Below, one piece after another: positions 29,401 to 36,940 of a stretch of 36,940 nucleotides of DNA. Each line of letters opens with the position of its first letter. Position 1 is the stretch's first letter. The notes beneath the pieces were generated by a model that searched no databases, was not told the DNA's origin, and was given only the letters and a program-made list of their open reading frames with translations. A program made the translations under genes and the position numbers. This stretch comes from Anaerostipes hominis (ex Lee et al. 2021) (GTDB lineage Bacteria; Bacillota; Clostridia; Lachnospirales; Lachnospiraceae): NCBI RefSeq assembly GCF_002270485.1, contig NZ_NQOG01000024.1, positions 1 through 36,940 on the forward strand. Direction: 5' to 3'.

Positions 29401-30429
29401 TTATTCATTTACTCTGAACTTCTTCCAAGGTATATCGAGCATTGATCCGTGCTGCAAAACATCATCAATATGTAAAATCAGAGGGAAATCTTCTTTTTTC
29501 ATCTGATTTTTCTCAGAAAGAATTCTAACAGCTTTCGCCGCCCGTCGGGCGATGACCACTGATTCTAAAGTCACACCTTTGAGTTCTTCCATAGCCTGTT
29601 CATATGGCATACCTGCCCCTAGCCTTTTTCCGATTTCCTTTGAACGGCCGCCCATGACAGTCACATACAAGTCGCCGATTCCGTGAATGGAGTTTTCAAC
29701 ATTTCCTCCCATGTACTGGACAAATTTCATGATCTCATAAGAGCTCTGTCCAAACAGTGCAGACTGAGTGTTGCACATATATTTCTGCTGTTTTTCTTCC
29801 AGACCGATGCCAAGACTGACTCCAAGAGCATATGCATTTTTAAGGGCAACCGCAATTTCCAGCCCAGCTGCATCCTGTGTCAGATCAATGTGATAATACG
29901 GCCTCTCTAAAAGCCTCTTAAAGAACTCAAGGACTTCCATGTTCTTTCCACAGAATGCGACTCTTGTATCGTCATGGTCTGCCAGCTCATAGCACCTGCA
30001 GGGCCCTCCGATGGCACAGAATTCATGGCTTTTTCCATTCTCTGCTTTTGATTCAAACAGTTCGGGAAATGTCTGGATCGTCCCGTCGTCATATACCTTA
30101 ACACCCTTGGTCACTGCGATCACCGGTATTTTATCCGGTATCTTTGCCAGGGCATTTTCAATAAACCAATCCACCCCAAAGCTGCTGACTCCCAGTATCA
30201 CTGCATCACAGCCAGAAAGCGCAGCATCCAGTTCTTCAATCTGAAATGCCTTTACGCCCTCGGGCAGCGTTCTTTTGAGTGTGGGATGGTAACGGTTTTC
30301 CTTTACCGAATCAATAATCTCCCTGTCCAGCGGCGTGCCTGTAAGACGCATCTCATTTCCATTTTCCACAGCAGGAAAGGAAAGGCTTGACGCCATCACT
30401 CCTGCTCCAATCACCGTAATCGTACTCAT
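29401..30429 (-). CDS. Glycerol-3-phosphate dehydrogenase-like protein
   Basis: The 342-residue protein has the GpsA fold: N-terminal Rossmann motif 'ITVIGAGVMASSLS', 'VIAVTKGVK' with a catalytic-region Lys, 'CAIGGPCRCYELADHD' where GpsA has 'LSGPSFAxEV', and 'EIAVALKNAYALGVSLGIGLE' and 'SIHGIGDLYVTVMGGRSKEIGKRLG'. The changes around the GGPC segment and its place among polyol genes suggest a different substrate than glycerol phosphate, which is inference. I take the ATG at 30429, right after GGAGGGTCTT; an upstream in-frame ATG at 30453 has no site. It is the sixth gene of the operon, 147 bp after the dehydrogenase gene, with the REP-like pair in the gap. Confidence 0.85.
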   Translation of the reverse strand: MSTITVIGAGVMASSLSFPAVENGNEMRLTGTPLDREIIDSVKENRYHPTLKRTLPEGVKAFQIEELDAALSGCDAVILGVSSFGVDWFIENALAKIPDKIPVIAVTKGVKVYDDGTIQTFPELFESKAENGKSHEFCAIGGPCRCYELADHDDTRVAFCGKNMEVLEFFKRLLERPYYHIDLTQDAAGLEIAVALKNAYALGVSLGIGLEEKQQKYMCNTQSALFGQSSYEIMKFVQYMGGNVENSIHGIGDLYVTVMGGRSKEIGKRLGAGMPYEQAMEELKGVTLESVVIARRAAKAVRILSEKNQMKKEDFPLILHIDDVLQHGSMLDIPWKKFRVNE

Positions 30430-30470
30430 AAGACCCTCCATTTCAAACAACATTCATACAATAACTATTG

Positions 30471-30568
30471 TACCTTATCGCGCAAAGCGCGCCAAGCCCG
30501 AAGGGCATAAATTACGGTGTGCCCTGTGGGTATACCTTATCGCGCAAAGCGCGCCAAGCCTGAAGGAC
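30471..30568 (-). repeat. Two direct copies of a 36-bp palindromic (REP-like) unit
   Basis: TACCTTATCGCGCAAAGCGC opens both copies, 30471-30506 and 30533-30568; they differ at only two of 36 positions. On the minus strand each copy has a GCCCTTCGGGC-type hairpin followed by CGCGCTTTGCGCG. The period is 62 bp. They lie between two cistrons of the polyol operon and resemble dispersed REP-type repeats. Confidence 0.82.
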
Positions 30569-30575
30569 GTTTATT

Positions 30576-31610
30576 TTAAGGGATAATTGCGTATTTGATG
30601 CCTTCCTGCCTGCCGATGCTCTCCAGTGCATCAATTGCTTTTTCTAAAGGATAATGCCCTGTGATGAACAGACTGCCGTCGATCTGTCCGTTGGACAGCA
30701 GTTTCAGAGCCAGCTGTACATGGTACGGCGTGTGATGATAAACGGCCTTCAGTGTGATCTCCTCATAGTGGAACTTCTGGCAGTCCAGGGTAATGCTTGT
30801 GCCTGCTTTGGTGCCCCCGAATGCAAGAACCGTTCCTCCCGGCCTCACCATATTTACGGCATTTTCCCAGACTTCCGGGAATCCTGTTGCTTCTACGACC
30901 ACATCGGCCCCTTTTCCGCCGCACAAATCTCTCACTTGTTTTATATGTTCTTCCCCGGAGGCATTGACAGTTTTCCATACCTCGAATTTCTCAGACTGCT
31001 CCAGGCGGTAATCCGACAAATCTACGGCTATGACTCTGCATCCTTTCAGGCTTAACAGCTTCATAAACATGAGTCCGATGGGTCCTGCCCCGATGACTGC
31101 GACGGTGTCTCCCACCTTGGCCGGTATCCGATCGCTTCCGTGGACCGCACATGCCAGAGGTTCCAGAAGTGCCGCCTGTTCAAACGGCAGATGTTCAGGC
31201 ACATGATAAAAATTATATTTCAGAATGTGAGACGGCACGGCTACATACTCAGAATACGCGCCGTTCAGATACTGCAGATTTTCACAAAGGCTGTATCTCT
31301 TATTTTTACAATGCTCACACTCGAAGCACGGGGCGGTATTGGCTCCCACGATTCGGTCCCCTACCTTAAATTTTGTAACGTCCTTTCCTGCCTCCACAAC
31401 TACTCCGGAAAACTCATGGCCGAATGTGGAAGGTACAGAAGTGATAATGGTCGGATGTCCTCTCCTGTATGTTTTCAGGTCTGTGCCGCAGGTCAATGCT
31501 GCTTTTACCTGAACCAATACCTCATCGTCTTTAATCTGTGGAATATCCGTCTCCTCAAACCTTACATCTCCCGGTGCATAAAACATCTGTGCTTTCATTT
31601 TCCCCTGCAT
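30576..31610 (-). CDS. Zinc-dependent medium-chain alcohol/polyol dehydrogenase
   Basis: The 344-residue protein is of the sorbitol/galactitol-phosphate dehydrogenase group. It has catalytic zinc ligands in 'LTCGTDLKTY' and 'FGHEFSGVV', four structural-zinc cysteines in 'CFECEHCKNKRYSLC' and the Rossmann motif 'VAVIGAGPIGLMFMKLL'. It probably oxidises the phosphorylated polyol delivered by the PTS, as GatD does for galactitol 1-phosphate; the exact substrate is not determined. TAGGAGG lies 8 nt before the ATG at 31610. A second ATG four codons later (MKAQMF) is also possible. It follows the aldolase gene by 19 bp. Confidence 0.9.
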   Translation of the reverse strand: MQGKMKAQMFYAPGDVRFEETDIPQIKDDEVLVQVKAALTCGTDLKTYRRGHPTIITSVPSTFGHEFSGVVVEAGKDVTKFKVGDRIVGANTAPCFECEHCKNKRYSLCENLQYLNGAYSEYVAVPSHILKYNFYHVPEHLPFEQAALLEPLACAVHGSDRIPAKVGDTVAVIGAGPIGLMFMKLLSLKGCRVIAVDLSDYRLEQSEKFEVWKTVNASGEEHIKQVRDLCGGKGADVVVEATGFPEVWENAVNMVRPGGTVLAFGGTKAGTSITLDCQKFHYEEITLKAVYHHTPYHVQLALKLLSNGQIDGSLFITGHYPLEKAIDALESIGRQEGIKYAIIP

Positions 31611-31629
31611 GTTTCCATCCTCCTAATTC

Positions 31630-32277
31630 TTATTTCTGTCCATAGTTTTGATCTGTGTCTTCTTTTAGAAATTTACACATCTGGTCTTCCAGCGTATTTA
31701 CATTCCCCATCTGATAAGCCAGATACGCCACCTTTGCACTTTCCTCAAGTACAATTGCATCATTATATGCCTTGTCAATTGTCTCGTCGATACAAATTGC
31801 TCCGTGATTTCCCATCAGCACTGCTTTGTCATCCCCAATCGCCTCTGAAGTCACTTCTGCCAATTCGTCGCTTCCAGGCGGTACAAAAGCGGCACAGCGG
31901 ATATTTCCGCCTACCAGACCTGCTGCTTCCGAGGTGATGCACGGCATCCCTCCGTCTACACAGGCCCATGCCGTACAGTAGGTGGAATGGGTGTGGACGA
32001 CGCCGAACACATCCGGCCGCCTCCGGTACATGGCTGTGTGAAGCGGCATTTCAATTGACGGCCGGCGTTCCCCGTCTACGATCTGGTTATCGGCAGTCAC
32101 AACCACAATATCTGAAGGATGAAGAGTCTCATAGGGCATTCCGCTTGGCGTAATGCACACATATCCTGTCTCCGGATCTCTCAGGCTGAAATTACCGAAT
32201 GTGAGAGGAATCAGCTTCTCCTGTTGTATTTTCAATGCAATTTCGATAACCTTGGTTCTTTCTTTTTCTAATAGCAT
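31630..32277 (-). CDS. Class II (zinc) aldolase, FucA/AraD family
   Basis: The 215-residue protein matches the class II aldolase/epimerase family (L-fuculose-phosphate aldolase, L-ribulose-5-phosphate epimerase). Motifs are 'TFGNFSLRD', 'ITPSGMPYETL', the catalytic Glu in 'PSIEMPLHTAMY', the zinc ligands in 'VVHTHSTYC' and the third His in 'GNHGAICID'. It probably cleaves or rearranges a ketose phosphate produced by the operon's dehydrogenases. AAGGAGG precedes the ATG. It is 22 bp downstream of the EIIC gene. Confidence 0.9.
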   Translation of the reverse strand: MLLEKERTKVIEIALKIQQEKLIPLTFGNFSLRDPETGYVCITPSGMPYETLHPSDIVVVTADNQIVDGERRPSIEMPLHTAMYRRRPDVFGVVHTHSTYCTAWACVDGGMPCITSEAAGLVGGNIRCAAFVPPGSDELAEVTSEAIGDDKAVLMGNHGAICIDETIDKAYNDAIVLEESAKVAYLAYQMGNVNTLEDQMCKFLKEDTDQNYGQK

Positions 32278-32299
32278 ATAGCCTCCTTATGTGAAAATT

Positions 32300-33559
32300 T
32301 TAAAACAGCATCTGAAAAAATTCTGCAATCTTATATATGATGTACGGTACTAAATGGGCTCCTGTATCCAGGGAAGAAATCGCCTTTGCCCCTGCCGGAA
32401 ACGTAAAGTCTGTTGACTGTGCGATCAACGTGGCTGTTCCCGCTAAGTTGGTAGCAATATATAAAATTGCAATCATCATCAGTGTTCCTGTGATCAGTGA
32501 GCGGAACAGGTTTCCTTTGGACGCCACGACCGGCCAGATCATAAAGAATGGCAGTGTCGCAAGATCCACCAGCGGCAGCACTCTGTTTCCCGGAAGGATT
32601 ACTGCCAGCAAAAGAGTGACCGGAATCATGATCAGTGCAGCCGAGATAACCATAGGAGATCCTGTTGCGATGGCTGCATCCATTCCGATGTTGACTTCCT
32701 TTCCCGGAAACTTCTTTGCCAGGAATTTCTTCGCGTCTTCACTCAGCGGCATAAGCCCTTCCATGAGAATCCTTACCATTCTCGGCAGAATGAACATAAC
32801 CGCAGCCATATTGACTCCGAGGGTAACGATCTTGTTAGGCTCGTATCCCGCCAAAGCTCCAAGGCCTGCTCCAAGGATCAGTCCTAAAACCATCGGCTCG
32901 CCGATGATTCCAAATCTCTTCTGGATCGTTTCCCCATCGAAGTGAATCTTATTGATCCCTGGTATTTTGTCATAAACCTTATCCATTAAAATGCATATAG
33001 GCGCCCAGCTCACGGTCTCTGTGTGGGGCAGAGAAACTCCTGGAAGGCCGAAATATTCCTGCACCCTTGGTGCTGAGTAATCTGCCAGCTTCATAATGAT
33101 GATAAAGGTGATGCCTGATGCTATAACTCCCGCAATCATACTTCCTGTCAAAAACTGTACCAGCGCCCCGGTTAAAATGAAGTGCCAGTAATTCCAAATA
33201 TCAATGTTCAGTGTCTTTGTGGTGTTGGCAGCAAGCATAATAATATTTAAGACAAAACAGACGAGGAACACAAATGGAACGATCTGTGTGCCGAAGGCGA
33301 TGGACGCGCTGACCGGCCATCCTACGTCAATAACCGATAAATTCATTCCAAACCTCTGTGTCATTGCCTGCGCGGCAGGGCTTACGAAGTCTCCCATCAG
33401 TCCAATCACGAGATTAATTCCGATAAATCCGATGCCTATGGTCATACCTGACCGGAATGCCTTGGAAAATTTCTGACCCAGGACCAGTCCGAGAATGGTT
33501 ATGATCAGCGGCATGACCACAGATGAACCTAAATCCAAGATGTACTGTAAAACACTCAT
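32300..33559 (-). CDS. PTS galactitol-family transporter subunit IIC
   Basis: This 419-residue membrane protein is of the GatC family, with about ten hydrophobic segments. It has 'GSSVVMPLIITILGLVLG', 'FRSGMTIGIGFIGINLVIGLM', 'FGLPGVSLPHTETVSWAP' and 'GMDAAIATGSPMVISAALIMIP'. It forms the membrane channel of a three-protein PTS with the IIA and IIB genes just upstream. The substrate class is polyol or related; galactitol itself is not proved. AGGGAGG precedes the ATG. Confidence 0.92.
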   Translation of the reverse strand: MSVLQYILDLGSSVVMPLIITILGLVLGQKFSKAFRSGMTIGIGFIGINLVIGLMGDFVSPAAQAMTQRFGMNLSVIDVGWPVSASIAFGTQIVPFVFLVCFVLNIIMLAANTTKTLNIDIWNYWHFILTGALVQFLTGSMIAGVIASGITFIIIMKLADYSAPRVQEYFGLPGVSLPHTETVSWAPICILMDKVYDKIPGINKIHFDGETIQKRFGIIGEPMVLGLILGAGLGALAGYEPNKIVTLGVNMAAVMFILPRMVRILMEGLMPLSEDAKKFLAKKFPGKEVNIGMDAAIATGSPMVISAALIMIPVTLLLAVILPGNRVLPLVDLATLPFFMIWPVVASKGNLFRSLITGTLMMIAILYIATNLAGTATLIAQSTDFTFPAGAKAISSLDTGAHLVPYIIYKIAEFFQMLF

Positions 33560-33583
33560 AGCTTTCCTCCCTTTCTTTTTCCT

Positions 33584-33889
33584 TTACTCCAATGATTTCA
33601 AATAGTCTGCTATTTCATCAGCTTTCTCTTCTGCTCCAAACCCGGTGATAAATTCCAGCGTTCGGTAGGTTTTATACTCTTTTAACTCAGTTACCGGTAT
33701 CTCCGCAGTGTGGATGATCACATCCGGATTAAAAATCTCAGCTCTCCCGACTACTTCCAGCGCTTTACATTCCGAGATCTCCACTGAGGGAATCCCCCTT
33801 TCTGCCAGCAGCCGTTTGCACGTCTCAGATGCCACCGTTGATGTTGCGATTCCCGTCCCGCATGCTGATAAAATTCTGTAAGTCCTCAT
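33584..33889 (-). CDS. PTS galactitol-family subunit IIB
   Basis: The 101-residue cytoplasmic phosphocarrier has its phosphorylated Cys10 in 'ILSACGTGIATSTV', the standard GatB loop. It takes phosphate from IIA and gives it to the sugar at IIC. Its ATG overlaps the stop of the IIA gene (ATGA), and the ribosome site AAGGAGG lies in the IIA coding sequence. A 24-bp gap separates it from the IIC gene. Confidence 0.93.
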   Translation of the reverse strand: MRTYRILSACGTGIATSTVASETCKRLLAERGIPSVEISECKALEVVGRAEIFNPDVIIHTAEIPVTELKEYKTYRTLEFITGFGAEEKADEIADYLKSLE

Positions 33890-34359
33890 AATGAATCCTC
33901 CTTATTTTTGATGATTTGAATGATTTCCTCCGGATTCCCGGCGTTTACAAGCGTTCTCAAAATCTCTGCATCCTGTATTAAAAGAATGGCTCTCTGAAGC
34001 ACTTCCAAATGCTGTTTTCCCGCGATTGCCAGCATCATGACAAACTTCACCGGGACTTTCACATTTTCTTTCGGATTGGTTCCCATGTGAAAAAATGATA
34101 CCGGCTCTTTCAGCACCCCAATGGCGATTCCAGTTGTTTCTACATAACACGGATCTGTGTGCGGAATTGCCACACCGATATTTCCTGCTAAGACTCCCGT
34201 AGGATAAACCTTTTCCCTCTCGCTTAACGCCTTCACATAGCTTTCTTTACAGTAGCCCTCTGAAACTAACACACCTCCTAACTGTTCAAATATCTCCTGT
34301 TCATTTTCTGCCCTCAAATCTGTCTGTACCAATGTGTCTTTTAAGTTTTCCCAGATCAT
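33886..34359 (-). CDS. PTS subunit IIA (fructose/mannitol/galactitol type)
   Basis: The 157-residue PTS_EIIA_2 protein has its phosphorylated His67 in 'NIGVAIPHTDP', followed by 'GVLKEPVSFFHMG' and 'VKFVMMLAIAGKQHLEVLQRAI'. It is the first gene of the polyol operon and passes phosphate from HPr to IIB. I take the ATG at 34359, 4-5 nt after CGGAGGG; a TTG six codons upstream overlaps that site. A promoter-like TTTATA-17-TATAAT lies 48 bp upstream with a poor -35, as expected for an activated promoter. Confidence 0.92.
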   Translation of the reverse strand: MIWENLKDTLVQTDLRAENEQEIFEQLGGVLVSEGYCKESYVKALSEREKVYPTGVLAGNIGVAIPHTDPCYVETTGIAIGVLKEPVSFFHMGTNPKENVKVPVKFVMMLAIAGKQHLEVLQRAILLIQDAEILRTLVNAGNPEEIIQIIKNKEDSL

Positions 34360-34406
34360 GGTTCCCTCCGATCTCAAGTGTATTTGTCTGTATTTTTGTT
34401 AAGTTC

Positions 34407-34435
34407 ATTATAGGCCTCAGAAGATACCCTATAAA
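34407..34435 (-). promoter_or_regulatory. Promoter of the polyol PTS operon
   Basis: On the minus strand TTTATA (34435-34430), a 17-nt spacer and TATAAT (34412-34407). The perfect -10 and poor -35 suggest dependence on the PRD activator encoded upstream. Confidence 0.6.
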
Positions 34436-34511
34436 GGACAAGAGAAGTCATTGAAACGAGCACTAAATTGTACTAATAAAGATATATAAGCTTGGCATAT
34501 GTTTGTTTATT

Positions 34512-34545
34512 GGCAAAAAAAGAACAGAACCATCAAAAGGTTCTG
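34512..34545 (-). terminator. Terminator after the PRD regulator gene
   Basis: On the minus strand CAGAACC (34545-34539) pairs with GGTTCTG (34531-34525), 7-nt loop, followed by TTCTTTTTTTG. The regulator is therefore transcribed separately from the PTS operon. Confidence 0.85.
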
Positions 34546-34554
34546 CTCCTTACC

Positions 34555-36594
34555 TTATCTGCAGTATTCATCTTCCAGCCTCCGGATTGTCTCAAGCATG
34601 CCCTCCGGAGATTCCTGAGCCTCAATCCGGCTTTTTGTCTCTTCCTGGGAAAACAGACGCACCAGGTTATAAATAGCACAGTTAATGCTGTTGGAGTTTA
34701 AGATACTCAAGCCTACAATATAACTGACCGGATCATTTTCACTGTTCCCAAATATCACGGGTTCTTTAAGGCTCACCAGACTGGCTGCCTCTCTGACCGC
34801 CCCTTTTTCCTGCTCTGCGTGAGGGGCTGCGATGCCGGAATAAATCACCACATAGGAACCGTTTACCTTAATATTTTCGACCATAGCTTCTATATACTCA
34901 TAGGTGACGGCCCCGGATTCATAGAGAAGCCTGCCTGCTTCTCTGACCCCTTCCTCCCAGCTTTGCGCTTCCTGCTTCAGTGCGATCCTGTCTGCCGAGA
35001 GCATAGCTCCAAGAGAATTCCTCTCGGTCTTTTCTTCTATTTTGAGAAATTTTCCTGTCTCTGCCGTCTGGTCTCCGGACCAGTTCTCCCTTAACTTTGT
35101 TGCCTTTCTCCGAATTCTGTAAATATCTTCCTGTTCCAGCAGAGGACTGACCATGAGGATGTTTTGTATCTCCCCTTCGGGAAATGTGACTGTGGAGATC
35201 ACCAGCTGATCGTTTATGTTTCCCATATCTTTCAGTTCATGTGAGGATCTCACCTCCGTGATCTCAAGTACATCCTCCAGCTGTTTTAGTTTTGCGAGCA
35301 TGAGCTGGACGGTTCCCCTTCCCATCGCGCATACGAGGACTGCGGGCACTTTCTGTTCCCTCATCCGCTCCAGTTTGTCCCGCTCCAGCATAGATGCAAA
35401 ATACATGACGAGAAAGGAAACTTCATCTCTGGGAACTTTCACCCCAAGATAATCCTCCAATGGTTTCAGACATTCTTCCACCGTACAGAACACTTCGGGA
35501 TATCCCTTTTCGATTTCTCCCCGAAACGGATTTTCCAGGACCTCTCCCGAAGACATCCGATAGATAGAAGATTTCATATGATCCACCAGCAGATCGTAAA
35601 GTGCAAAATCCAGATAAAAATTAATCCGAAACCTGCTGATAATACGGTAAATGACCTCCCCGATCAGCACAGGGATCACCAGCTGTTCTACATTGTTCGT
35701 TCCGCTTTTCAGATAGCTTTTTCTTCTGAGGCAGAATACAAAATTTTCTGCTTCCGCTGCCGGTATATCCAGTGAAAATTCTTCTCCCAGCCGGTCCAGT
35801 ACAGTCCTGCTCAGCGGATATTTTGAGCTCTGGGATGCATTTCCCCAGTCCGGCTGTCTTTCCTTTTCTATTGTTTTTCCTTTTTTTACCCTTTCAACCA
35901 GGATCAGCAGTTCATAGACTGCCACCGAAAAAGAGAAGTCGGAAAGAAAGCAGTCATACCTCAATTCTTCTTCCCTTAAAACCTTTTGTATGGTTTCATA
36001 CCGTCCCTGATATTGAATTTCTTTCAGGAGAAGATGTCCGAACACGTGGAAAGCACCCATTGCACCATATTTTTCTTCATCCAGATTCAGCTCAAGGAGC
36101 TTCAGCATACCGGAACGTATGTCTCCTTCCGAAGCTTCTACAATATACCCTTTTTGTACCTGGGAAACAAGTTTCATATTATTTTTCAAAAACCAGTCCT
36201 TCAGATCATTCAGGTCACTGATCACTGTGTTTCTGCTCGTACTGATGTACTCTGAAATCCAGGCTGCCGTCACATACTTCTCATGATTCAAAAGAAGCAT
36301 AGCAAGTATTGTCTTTCGTTCATTTTTGGACAGGCGATATGTATAAAAATCATTTTTCGTAATAAACTTTTGGATCTGTTCCAAAAGTCCTTCTTCCCTG
36401 CCCTCAAACCTTAAAATTCCCTCTCCGTTTATACTTACCGGAGGCAGTCCGTTTTCATTTAATTCGTCATTCAGCTCTCTGATCTTTTTGCGCACAATCC
36501 GTTCAGAAATCTGATACTTTTCCGAAATTTCCGTCAGCTGCAGTCTGCCCCCTGCCAAAAGTTGATTTAATATTTGATTGCTTCTTTTGTCCAA
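34555..36594 (-). CDS. BglG/MtlR-type PTS-controlled transcription activator
   Basis: The 679-residue regulator has an HTH_11 domain (1-60, 'LQLTEISEKYQISERIVRKKIREL'), a second Mga-like HTH (95-150), two PRD domains (about 165-290 and 300-410), an EIIB-Gat-like domain with Cys422 in 'VLVCAMGRGTVQLML' and an EIIA domain with His592 in 'GIAAPHAEQ'. It should sense the phosphorylation state of the adjacent PTS and activate the operon. PRD2 keeps His339 ('VDHMKSSIYRM'), but Tyr398 stands where the second His ('xLHFAAxLER') is usual, and PRD1 has Glu at the corresponding first position. The start is a TTG, 7-8 nt after AAGAGGG; no ATG with a site is available. It has its own terminator. Confidence 0.88.
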   Translation of the reverse strand: MDKRSNQILNQLLAGGRLQLTEISEKYQISERIVRKKIRELNDELNENGLPPVSINGEGILRFEGREEGLLEQIQKFITKNDFYTYRLSKNERKTILAMLLLNHEKYVTAAWISEYISTSRNTVISDLNDLKDWFLKNNMKLVSQVQKGYIVEASEGDIRSGMLKLLELNLDEEKYGAMGAFHVFGHLLLKEIQYQGRYETIQKVLREEELRYDCFLSDFSFSVAVYELLILVERVKKGKTIEKERQPDWGNASQSSKYPLSRTVLDRLGEEFSLDIPAAEAENFVFCLRRKSYLKSGTNNVEQLVIPVLIGEVIYRIISRFRINFYLDFALYDLLVDHMKSSIYRMSSGEVLENPFRGEIEKGYPEVFCTVEECLKPLEDYLGVKVPRDEVSFLVMYFASMLERDKLERMREQKVPAVLVCAMGRGTVQLMLAKLKQLEDVLEITEVRSSHELKDMGNINDQLVISTVTFPEGEIQNILMVSPLLEQEDIYRIRRKATKLRENWSGDQTAETGKFLKIEEKTERNSLGAMLSADRIALKQEAQSWEEGVREAGRLLYESGAVTYEYIEAMVENIKVNGSYVVIYSGIAAPHAEQEKGAVREAASLVSLKEPVIFGNSENDPVSYIVGLSILNSNSINCAIYNLVRLFSQEETKSRIEAQESPEGMLETIRRLEDEYCR

Positions 36595-36600
36595 ATGGAT

Positions 36601-36940
36601 TCCCTCTTTTCAATCTAAATATTTGATGAACCTTTATCTTATCATATATATTATAGGAAATCGAAGTCTATGCATATAGCACAAATACTGGAAGATTTAC
36701 CTGCTGCCGATTGTTCTATGCATAACGGGGCATTTCTAAAAAAAGTGGATTCCCTAACACAACCCGCGGAGCGTTTTTATTTCATAGGGAAGGTCGTAGA
36801 ACTTTCCTATGAAGATTAGGGTGTCAAAAGACACATTAATAAATATCTGATTTTGTTTGTACCTTGAAAATTTAACACGAATTGGTTTGAGAATATTAAA
36901 TTTAGAACAATCAACAGAAGGTGAGCTTGATGTTTTGAGT
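36601..36940. other. Intergenic edge region without a recognised gene
   Basis: No gene is seen in this 340-bp stretch. It holds a 12-bp hairpin TTCATAGGGAAG/CTTTCCTATGAA (36781-36813, one G-U) and a small GTGTC/GACAC hairpin (36831-36844). Its last 80 bp (TACCTTGAAAATTTAACACG and on) are A/T-rich and cut by the window edge, so what they belong to cannot be decided. Confidence 0.5.

Noticed and set aside
34555-34701. Plus-strand ORFs overlapping the PRD regulator
   Set aside because: They are shadows of the regulator gene; only the minus frame has domains and a consistent length.
36850-36940. Possible CRISPR repeat or leader at the right edge (GGTTTGAGAATATTAAATTTAG)
   Set aside because: The start recalls some type II repeats, but no second copy or spacer is visible before the window ends and no cas gene is present.

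Overview
The window looks like a chromosomal segment of a spore-forming Clostridia bacterium, most likely a Lachnospiraceae relative (genus not assignable by eye; Anaerostipes-like order is only a guess). The grounds are the 5' end of a cluster-XIVa-type 16S rRNA, a YyaC spore protease, SpoVG, a DUF5711/CvpA/LysM trio, a DnaD-DnaC pair and a long Lachnospiraceae-style Prs protein. It is a chromosome, not a phage or plasmid: no phage structural, integrase or plasmid replication genes are seen.

Layout. 1-600: start of a 16S rRNA gene on the minus strand behind three tandem sigma-A promoters about 108 bp apart. 600-5770: a minus operon (LysM/MPN-like protein, DUF5711, CvpA), yyaC, a PTS-EIIC-like membrane protein and a conserved small protein. 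5800-11800: an accessory stretch with two ECF-type sigma/anti-sigma cassettes, a secreted AT-rich orphan, an IS1182-family element broken by a frameshift and a nonsense codon, about 500 bp of hairpin-rich non-coding DNA with a 110-bp imperfect palindrome, and a 51-residue ORF resembling only the N-terminus of an anti-sigma factor. 11890-17620: spoVG, murC, dnaD, dnaC and prs. The murC-dnaD gap carries about ten matches to the DnaA box. 17680-24820: a minus operon of an 833-residue membrane-anchored protein with a C39-like tail lacking its histidine, a fused SbcD/SbcC-like (YhaO/YhaN) protein with a transmembrane hairpin, and a class A PBP. 25020-27250: a CD3324-type small protein and a DUF1062 zinc-ribbon protein, each preceded by a very short leader ORF and RNA secondary structure, then an Rpn-family nuclease. 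27310-28430: a small alarmone synthetase and a downstream small protein. 28555-36594: a galactitol-type PTS polyol operon (IIA, IIB, IIC, class II aldolase, zinc alcohol dehydrogenase, glycerol-3-phosphate-dehydrogenase-like protein, SDR) with its own PRD activator.

The strongest candidates for undescribed biology are the two leader-peptide-controlled genes at 25.0-26.2 kb. In the second, a 13-pair hairpin covers the whole Shine-Dalgarno of the DUF1062 gene and the leader stop codon sits at the hairpin loop, the geometry of translational attenuation by a stalled ribosome. The next candidate is the DnaA-box cluster directly upstream of the replication genes dnaD and dnaC. All functions are inferred by reading; no search or folding program was run.
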